DNA from: Limisphaerales bacterium | Lineage (GTDB): Bacteria; Verrucomicrobiota; Verrucomicrobiia; Limisphaerales; UBA11358 | NCBI GenBank assembly: GCA_027451565.1 | Contig: DAIDJC010000115.1 | Span: forward strand, 1-9,551 | Direction: 5' to 3' | DNA: 9,551 nucleotides | Shown: in pieces, positions 4,877 to 9,551 of the stretch | How the letters are laid out: each line of letters opens with the position of its first letter | Position numbering within the stretch: the stretch's first letter is position 1 | Program-made: the position numbers and the translations under genes | The notes under the pieces: generated by a model | Database searches by the model: none | The model's input: only the letters and a program-made list of their open reading frames with translations | What the model was told of the DNA's origin: nothing

Positions 4877-7528
4877 GTGAACGAAGGCGAGCGACCCAAT
4901 CCAGACGCATTACTCGCGTCCATCCAGGGGGAAACCGCCCGCTCCAAACGCGGACGCCTCAAAGTGTTTCTTGGAATGTGTCCCGGGGTTGGCAAAACCT
5001 TTGCAATGCTCCAGGCAGCCCAGCATGAATTCAAAGGCGGGCGCGATATCGTCATTGGCCATGTTGAAACACATGGCCGCAAAGAGACGGAGGTTTTGAC
5101 CAACGGGCTTCCACTCATTCCCCAAAAGGTCACCCATCATCGCGGCGTCGCGCTCCGGGAAATGGATTTGGACGCCGTGCTTTCCCGCCGCCCCCAACTC
5201 GCGCTGGTGGATGAACTCGCCCACACAAACGCCCCCGGTTCACGTCATCCCAAACGCTGGCAGGACGTAAACGAGCTACTTGATGCCGGGATAAACGTTT
5301 TCACCACGTTGAATGTCCAGCACATCGAAAGCAGGGCTGAAACAGTGCGCCAAATCACTGGCGTGGAAATCCGAGAAACCATTCCTGACAGCCTGCTGGA
5401 CATGGCTGAACTCGAGCTGGTGGACCTGCCGCCGGCTGAACTCATTGACCGTTTGAACCAAGGAAAAGTTTACCTGCCTGAACGCGCCGGCAGCGCCAAG
5501 CAGAATTTCTTTCGGGAATCCAATCTTACGGCGCTGCGCGAACTCTCACTTCGGCTCGTGGCGGATCACGTCGGCTTGGAAACCCAGATTTTTCACGGCA
5601 AACAGACGGACGCAGGCGCATGGAAAACTGGTCATCGCCTGATGGTGGCGGTCAGCGCCAGTCCGCTTTCCGAATCCCTCATCCGATGTGCCCGCCGGAT
5701 GGCAGATAGTTTAAAGTGTCCGTGGCTGGCGGTTCATGTGGAGGTCTCCCGTCCGCTTGATGAACGTTCCCAGTCCAGGCTTGAAAAAAACCTTGCGCTG
5801 GCCCGGACCCTCGGGGCCGAGGTGATTGACACGACGGATGACAATCTCTCCTGCGGACTGTTGCGGACCGCAAGGCAAAACAACGTTTCGCAAATCATCA
5901 TTGGCAAACCGGTTGCAGGCAGCCTTTGGGAATGGTTCCGTGCCGGGAAATTGCTGCGCCGGCTCGCGCGCGATAGCGGTGACATTGATTTGCTGGTGGT
6001 GCGGGCGGAAAAGGGCGGCGCCTCGCCAGGGGTCGGCTTTTTGCGTTTGCGGCCATTCGCCGACTGGCAGCAATACATCATCGCGACCGGCGTGCTTGCC
6101 GCTGTTGGCGTGCTGAATTTGGGGATCGCAGCCCTCACCGGGCCGCGCGTGCCCGGATTGGTATTCCTTTTCACCGTCGTATTGCTTGCGCTTTTTCTTG
6201 GGCGCGGCCCGATGCTGTTTGCCGGGTCGGTAAGCGCGCTGGCATGGAACTATTTTTTCCTGCCACCACGCTTTACGCTCATCATCAACAGCACTGAGGA
6301 TGGGGTCATGTTCGGCCTTTACTTTGTTGTCGCCATTATTCTGGGTCAATTGGTCGCCCGAATACGGTCCCAGGAGCTTGCCGAGCGCCAGCGCGAGGAG
6401 CGTGTGACGGCGTTGTACCAGTTGACCCGGGAATTGGCCCAGGCAGGAACTCGTGACGAGGTCGTATGGCAGCTCTTGGCCCAGGTGGGCCGTGTCTTTC
6501 AGGCAAAAACCGCCGTCCTTGTGCCGGTTAAAAAATCCCTGATGGCGCATCCTGACAGCTCTCTCGTGCTGACGGAGAATGAATTGCAGGTTGCAGACTG
6601 GGTGTTCCTCAACCGGCAGGCAGCAGGCAAATTCACGGACAACCTGCCTGGCGCCGAGGCCTTGCATCTTCCCCTCATGACCGAGCGTGCGGTGGTCGGC
6701 ATCCTTTCTGTCAAACTGCCGGAAAAATCCTTGTCCCTGGCCCGGCGTGATTTATTGGAAGCATACGCCCGGCAGGCCGCATTGGTCTTGGACCAGGTCG
6801 CGTTGCGAGCCGCCGGGGAGCAAGGCAAACTCATTGCCGAATCCGAACGCCTGAGCAAAGCGTTGTTGAACTCCATTTCGCACGAGTTGCGCACACCGCT
6901 GGCAGCCATCACCAGCGCGGCGAGCGCCCTTGCCGAGGCAAAGGATGAAGACCACTGCTTCAGCCAAAAGATGGCGGCGGAAATCCAGGAGGCCGCTGCG
7001 CGCCTGAACCGGCTTGTGGGCAACCTGCTGGACGTGAACCGGCTGGAATCTGGCCATGTGCGTCCAAAACTGGACTGGTGCGATGCACGCGATTTGGTGC
7101 AAACCACCGTGCGTTCACTGGAACGCGAATTAGCAGGACGCAAACTTCAAATGGACATCGAGGAAAAAATCCCGCTGACAAGGCTGGATTTCACATTCAT
7201 GCAACAAGCCTTGTCAAACATGCTGCTTAACGCGGTCGTCCACACACCCCCTGGAACACCCATTCTTGTCAGGGCATGGCAGGAAGCGGGCTGGCTGATG
7301 TTGAGTGTGGCGGATCGCGGACCGGGGCTGCCCCCCAATTTGTTGCCTTACATTTTTGATAAGTTTTTTCGCGCGCCGGACGCCCCCGCTGGTGGCAGCG
7401 GCCTGGGTTTGGCCATTGTCAAAGGCTTTGTTGAAGCCCATGGAGGCAGGGTTTCCGCCGCAAACCGTCCAAATGGAGGCGCAGTCTTTACCATCCAGAT
7501 TCCACAACGTGATCCGCCACCCTCCTGA
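4877..7528 (+). CDS. kdpD: KdpD, K+/osmosensing histidine kinase
   Basis: KdpD is the membrane sensor kinase that phosphorylates KdpE when K+ is limiting. The product has 883 residues (E. coli 894) and full domain order. The N-terminal KdpD ATP-binding domain carries Walker A GMCPGVGKT (33-41, Lys40) and the Walker B-like LVDELAHTNAPGSRHPKRW. A universal-stress-protein-like domain follows (about 253-377), then the four-helix DUF4118 membrane region (about 397-494). After that come an Arg-rich stretch (Arg495, 497, 504, 506, 509), a GAF-like domain (about 513-640), the HisKA box SISHELRTPL with His669, and the HATPase motifs Asn785 (NMLLNAVVHT), DRGPGLP from Asp813 and GGSGLGLAIV from Gly839. 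The GTG start lies 4 nt after kdpC; an in-frame TAA at 4865 excludes a longer form, and the next ATG would cut into the Walker A loop. No Shine-Dalgarno sequence is seen, so translational coupling with kdpC is likely. Confidence 0.96.
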   Translation: MNEGERPNPDALLASIQGETARSKRGRLKVFLGMCPGVGKTFAMLQAAQHEFKGGRDIVIGHVETHGRKETEVLTNGLPLIPQKVTHHRGVALREMDLDAVLSRRPQLALVDELAHTNAPGSRHPKRWQDVNELLDAGINVFTTLNVQHIESRAETVRQITGVEIRETIPDSLLDMAELELVDLPPAELIDRLNQGKVYLPERAGSAKQNFFRESNLTALRELSLRLVADHVGLETQIFHGKQTDAGAWKTGHRLMVAVSASPLSESLIRCARRMADSLKCPWLAVHVEVSRPLDERSQSRLEKNLALARTLGAEVIDTTDDNLSCGLLRTARQNNVSQIIIGKPVAGSLWEWFRAGKLLRRLARDSGDIDLLVVRAEKGGASPGVGFLRLRPFADWQQYIIATGVLAAVGVLNLGIAALTGPRVPGLVFLFTVVLLALFLGRGPMLFAGSVSALAWNYFFLPPRFTLIINSTEDGVMFGLYFVVAIILGQLVARIRSQELAERQREERVTALYQLTRELAQAGTRDEVVWQLLAQVGRVFQAKTAVLVPVKKSLMAHPDSSLVLTENELQVADWVFLNRQAAGKFTDNLPGAEALHLPLMTERAVVGILSVKLPEKSLSLARRDLLEAYARQAALVLDQVALRAAGEQGKLIAESERLSKALLNSISHELRTPLAAITSAASALAEAKDEDHCFSQKMAAEIQEAAARLNRLVGNLLDVNRLESGHVRPKLDWCDARDLVQTTVRSLERELAGRKLQMDIEEKIPLTRLDFTFMQQALSNMLLNAVVHTPPGTPILVRAWQEAGWLMLSVADRGPGLPPNLLPYIFDKFFRAPDAPAGGSGLGLAIVKGFVEAHGGRVSAANRPNGGAVFTIQIPQRDPPPS

Positions 7529-7534
7529 TCTTTT

Positions 7535-8236
7535 ATGAACGACCCTTCAAGCAAAACACCGGCAAAGGTTCTGGTCATTGACGATGAGCCGCAAATCCGC
7601 CGGCTTTTGCGTGTGACTCTCGAAGCCAACGGCTATTCGGTCCACGACGCATCAAACGGCAAGGATGGCGTTGTTCAAGCGGCTCAAACACGTCCCGAGG
7701 TCATCCTGCTTGATCTTGGCCTGCCGGATTGGGATGGCGTGGAGGTGCTTAAGCGGATTCGGGAGTGGAGCCGCGTGCCGATCATCATTTTGAGCGTTCG
7801 TGACCGCGAGAATGACAAGATAGTGGCTCTGGATGCAGGCGCGGATGATTTTGTTACAAAACCGTTCAGCAGCGGCGAATTGCTTGCGCGGTTGCGCACG
7901 GCGTTGCGCCGGAGCCAGCCACAGGCCGCGAGCGCGGTTTTCCGCAGGGGCAAAATAGAGGTCAACCTGGCGGCACGCATCGTCCGCAGGAATGGTGCGG
8001 AAGTAAAATTGACTCCCACGGAATACGCATTGCTTCGCCTGCTGGTTGTCCACGCGGGCAAAGTTCTGACCCATCGCCAACTTTTGACAGAAGTCTGGGG
8101 TCCAAACGCGGTGGAGCAAACCCATTATCTGCGCGTCCACATTGCGCACCTGCGCGAGAAACTGGAGGAATCGGTTGCGCAGCCAAAATGGATCATCACC
8201 GAGCCGGGCATTGGGTACCGCATGCTTGAAGAGTGA
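7535..8236 (+). CDS. kdpE: KdpE, OmpR/PhoB-family response regulator
   Basis: KdpE receives phosphate from KdpD and activates transcription of the kdp structural genes. The product has 233 residues (E. coli 225). The receiver domain (about 10-125) has the acidic pair Asp16-Asp17, the phospho-acceptor Asp60 in LLDLGLPDWDG, Ser87 at the conserved Thr/Ser position and Lys109 in VTKPF. The C-terminal winged-helix DNA-binding domain (about 135-232) has LTPTEYALLRLLVVHAGKVL, the recognition-helix region with THYLRVHIAHLREKLE, and the GIGYRM wing. The gene starts 6 nt after kdpD without a Shine-Dalgarno sequence, so it is probably co-translated. The TTAACAC-N4-TTAACAC box at 405-422 is its likely target. 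The assignment to KdpE rather than another OmpR-type regulator rests on the sequence and on its place next to kdpD. Confidence 0.96.
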   Translation: MNDPSSKTPAKVLVIDDEPQIRRLLRVTLEANGYSVHDASNGKDGVVQAAQTRPEVILLDLGLPDWDGVEVLKRIREWSRVPIIILSVRDRENDKIVALDAGADDFVTKPFSSGELLARLRTALRRSQPQAASAVFRRGKIEVNLAARIVRRNGAEVKLTPTEYALLRLLVVHAGKVLTHRQLLTEVWGPNAVEQTHYLRVHIAHLREKLEESVAQPKWIITEPGIGYRMLEE

Positions 8237-8391
8237 ATTTTGCCAGCGGGACAGCCAACCGCGGATTGAGAGCCGCAACTTCCACCGGGCCAAATCCGGG
8301 CCTTCTCCGGCTCGATTCCCGCCATGATTTTTCCATGGAATTCGCTTTTTGTTTTGTGGACGCAAACGGCTTGTGCGAATACGCTGTCGGC
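8237..8391. other. 155-base gap between kdpE and the YacP-like gene
   Basis: The frame of the next gene is open through this stretch from a GTG at 8233 that overlaps the kdpE stop (GTGA), but the extra 53 residues contain no recognisable domain and the YacP fold starts at 8392. I see no strong hairpin with a T-run, so no intrinsic terminator after kdpE. A perfect palindrome TTCCATGGAA (8331-8340) and a T-rich stretch (8344-8355) occur near its right end; a promoter for the next gene could lie here but none stands out. Confidence 0.4.
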
Positions 8392-8862
8392 ATGGGACTC
8401 ATCCGCATATTGGTGGATGGCTATTCGCTGTTGCACCATTGGCCAGAACTGGCTGAGGGTGCCAAGCGGCATTCCGAGGCGGCACGAGATGCCTTGGTGG
8501 AAATCCTGACCCGCTACAGCGACGCCTCCGGGACACCGGTTACGGTGTTTTTTGACGGAAACTCGCCGAGACGCGGCAAACCCGCGGCCACGAACCCCGG
8601 CACCGTGGAGGTTTTGTTTTCCCACCAGGGCCAGACCGCTGATGATCTGATTGAACGCGCAGCACACCTCTACCAGTCTTATGGGGAGGTGCTGGTCGTG
8701 ACGGATGACCGCGCCGAGGGCCGGGTTGCCGATGGATTCGGAGCTCATGTGGTTGGCAGCGCGATTTTTATAAACATGATGGGTGAAGCTCTGGAAAATC
8801 TGGCCGAAAAACTCAAACAACACAATGAAACGGAAAAAAGGCGGTTTGTCCGCCCGATTTAA
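8392..8862 (+). CDS. YacP-like NYN-domain protein, putative ribonuclease
   Basis: The 156-residue product resembles the YacP/NYN family (PIN-like fold), whose Bacillus member Rae1 is a ribosome-associated mRNA endonuclease. Visible features are the N-terminal strand RILVDGYSLLH with Asp9, VTVFFDG with Asp55, GQTADDLIERAA with Asp84, Asp85 and Glu88, and VVTDDRAEG with Asp105 and Asp106. These acidic residues are the expected metal-binding set, so it is probably an active nuclease. The C-terminus is a charged helix. ATG 8392 is chosen because family members begin right before the first strand; in-frame alternatives are ATG 8335 and GTG 8233, the latter overlapping the kdpE stop. There is no clear Shine-Dalgarno sequence at any of them. 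The RNA substrate is unknown, and a link with K+ uptake is not established. Confidence 0.8.
   Translation: MGLIRILVDGYSLLHHWPELAEGAKRHSEAARDALVEILTRYSDASGTPVTVFFDGNSPRRGKPAATNPGTVEVLFSHQGQTADDLIERAAHLYQSYGEVLVVTDDRAEGRVADGFGAHVVGSAIFINMMGEALENLAEKLKQHNETEKRRFVRPI
8834..8860 (+). terminator. weak stem-loop at the end of the YacP-like gene
   Basis: An A-run (8834-8839) is followed by GGCGG (8840-8844), a 5-base loop TTTGT, CCGCC (8850-8854), then CGATTT. The stem has five G-C pairs and the T-run is short and interrupted. It overlaps the last codons of the gene. It could serve as a weak terminator, but the next gene starts only 12 bases after the stop codon and may well be co-transcribed. Confidence 0.25.
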
Positions 8863-8906
8863 ATTCATCAATTCATGCACTCACGCATAATTCATGGAAA
8901 ATTCAT
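8863..8906 (+). repeat. four copies of ATTCAT around the start of the vWA-like gene
   Basis: ATTCAT occurs at 8863, 8871, 8890 and 8901; three copies are followed by G and so create ATGs at 8875, 8894 and 8905. The first and last of these ATGs are in the frame of the gene; the middle one is not. This may be chance in an A+T-rich start region, or may matter for start selection. Confidence 0.35.
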
Positions 8907-9551
8907 GGGGCTGGCTGCAGCGCTGGCCTGGTTGCTGGCAATCCCTTCAGGCAAGGCAGAATACACCTCCACGGCGGACCAGCCAGGCCGCTGGCTTTTG
9001 ATTTTTGACACTTCCATTGCCATGGAGAGGTGCCTGCCAGCCACCACCACCGAACTGCAAAACCTGTTCTTTGGAAACATGAATGGGGAGTTGAGCGCAG
9101 GCGATAGCATTGGCGTCTGGACGTTTGACCAGAAACTCACCATGGGAAAATTTCCCCTGGTGGAGTGGCAGCCCCAGCAGGCCTATGAAACAACCTCCAG
9201 CCTGGTGACTTTTCTGGATTATGGCCGCTATTATGGCAAAACACACTTCGCCTCGATCACCCCTGCACTGCGTGAGGTCATCGCCCAATCCCAGCGCCTG
9301 ACCATCCTCCTTTTCTGCGACGGCCGCGACAAACTGAACCTCACCCCTTACGATGACGGAATCAACCATGCCTTTAATGCTGTTCAATCCAAGCGCCAGA
9401 AAGACAAGGTTCCCTTTGTGGTCGTCATTCGCACGCAAAACGGCCATTTTGTCGGCGCCACGGTGAACCTGCCGCCGGGGAAAATTGATTTGCCGGTTTT
9501 CCCCCCCCTGCCTGCGCCGGCCACACCCAAGGCAGCAACTCCGGTTGCCGG
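8875..9551 (+). CDS. exported von Willebrand A-like protein, partial (3' end outside window)
   Basis: The frame stays open from ATG 8875 to the window edge, giving 225 codons plus two bases. Residues 1-28 look like a signal peptide: basic residues, then a hydrophobic core GLAAALAWLLAIP, with likely cleavage after SGKA. ATG 8905 (MGLAAALAW) is an alternative start. The mature part begins with a strand WLLIFDTSIAM resembling the first strand and MIDAS motif of vWA domains. Later come GKTHFASITPALREV, in the place of the MIDAS threonine, and LTILLFCDGRDK, in the place of the fourth strand and the MIDAS aspartate. The DxSxS motif reads DTSIA (45-49), so its last serine is missing and metal binding may be lost. 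After about residue 200 the sequence becomes proline/alanine-rich, suggesting a linker to another domain. The family is inferred from the pattern only. No Shine-Dalgarno sequence is seen. Confidence 0.7.
   Translation, partial: MHSRIIHGKFMGLAAALAWLLAIPSGKAEYTSTADQPGRWLLIFDTSIAMERCLPATTTELQNLFFGNMNGELSAGDSIGVWTFDQKLTMGKFPLVEWQPQQAYETTSSLVTFLDYGRYYGKTHFASITPALREVIAQSQRLTILLFCDGRDKLNLTPYDDGINHAFNAVQSKRQKDKVPFVVVIRTQNGHFVGATVNLPPGKIDLPVFPPLPAPATPKAATPVA

Noticed and set aside
5711..6667. 318-codon open frame on the - strand inside kdpD
   Set aside because: It lies wholly within a well-supported gene, and its translation is rich in Gln, Arg, Pro and His with no domain. It is what the codon bias of kdpD produces on the opposite strand.
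7652..8365. 237-codon open frame on the - strand over kdpE
   Set aside because: It is antisense to a clear response regulator gene and has no family resemblance.
8125..8880. 251-codon open frame on the - strand across the end of kdpE and the YacP-like gene
   Set aside because: The sense strand carries conserved motifs over most of this range. The antisense product has no recognisable domain.
8947..9447. 166-codon - strand frame at the right end
   Set aside because: The + strand frame over the same range has a signal peptide and a vWA-like pattern; the antisense product has neither.

Overview
The window holds a complete potassium-uptake locus of the Kdp type, all on the + strand: kdpA, kdpB, kdpC, the sensor kinase gene kdpD and the response regulator gene kdpE (477-8236). 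It is followed by a small NYN/YacP-type ribonuclease-like gene (8392-8862) and the first 225 codons of an exported von Willebrand A-like protein that runs off the right edge (8875-9551). The first 476 bases are non-coding. They hold an imperfect direct repeat, GC-rich hairpins and, close to kdpA, what looks like a KdpE binding box.

Organism: the base composition is moderately GC-rich. Translation starts include GTG, most starts lack a Shine-Dalgarno sequence, and the intergenic space carries C-rich/G-rich hairpin repeats. Together with the YacP-like and vWA-like proteins, this suggests a Verrucomicrobiota member, perhaps of the Pedosphaera/Limisphaera group. That placement is an inference from general resemblance. 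No rRNA or other phylogenetic marker is present to settle it.

How the genes work together: KdpA (K+ channel-like subunit), KdpB (P-type ATPase) and KdpC (accessory subunit) form the high-affinity KdpFABC pump, which scavenges K+ at low external concentration. KdpD senses K+/osmotic status and phosphorylates KdpE, a DNA-binding regulator expected to activate the operon. The five genes are separated by 4-20 nt, so one transcript is likely. A direct repeat TTAACAC-N4-TTAACAC at 405-422 closely resembles the KdpE target known from E. coli, which suggests that the feedback loop kdpDE to kdpA promoter is encoded in this window. No kdpF is visible.

All functional residues that could be checked in the five Kdp proteins are intact, so the system looks working and full length. 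The two genes after kdpE are not known Kdp components. Their placement may be incidental, although kdpE also overlaps a possible GTG start in the frame of the YacP-like gene. No unambiguously new system was found. The points most worth a second look are the KdpE box, the repeat-rich upstream region, and the vWA-like protein with an incomplete metal site.
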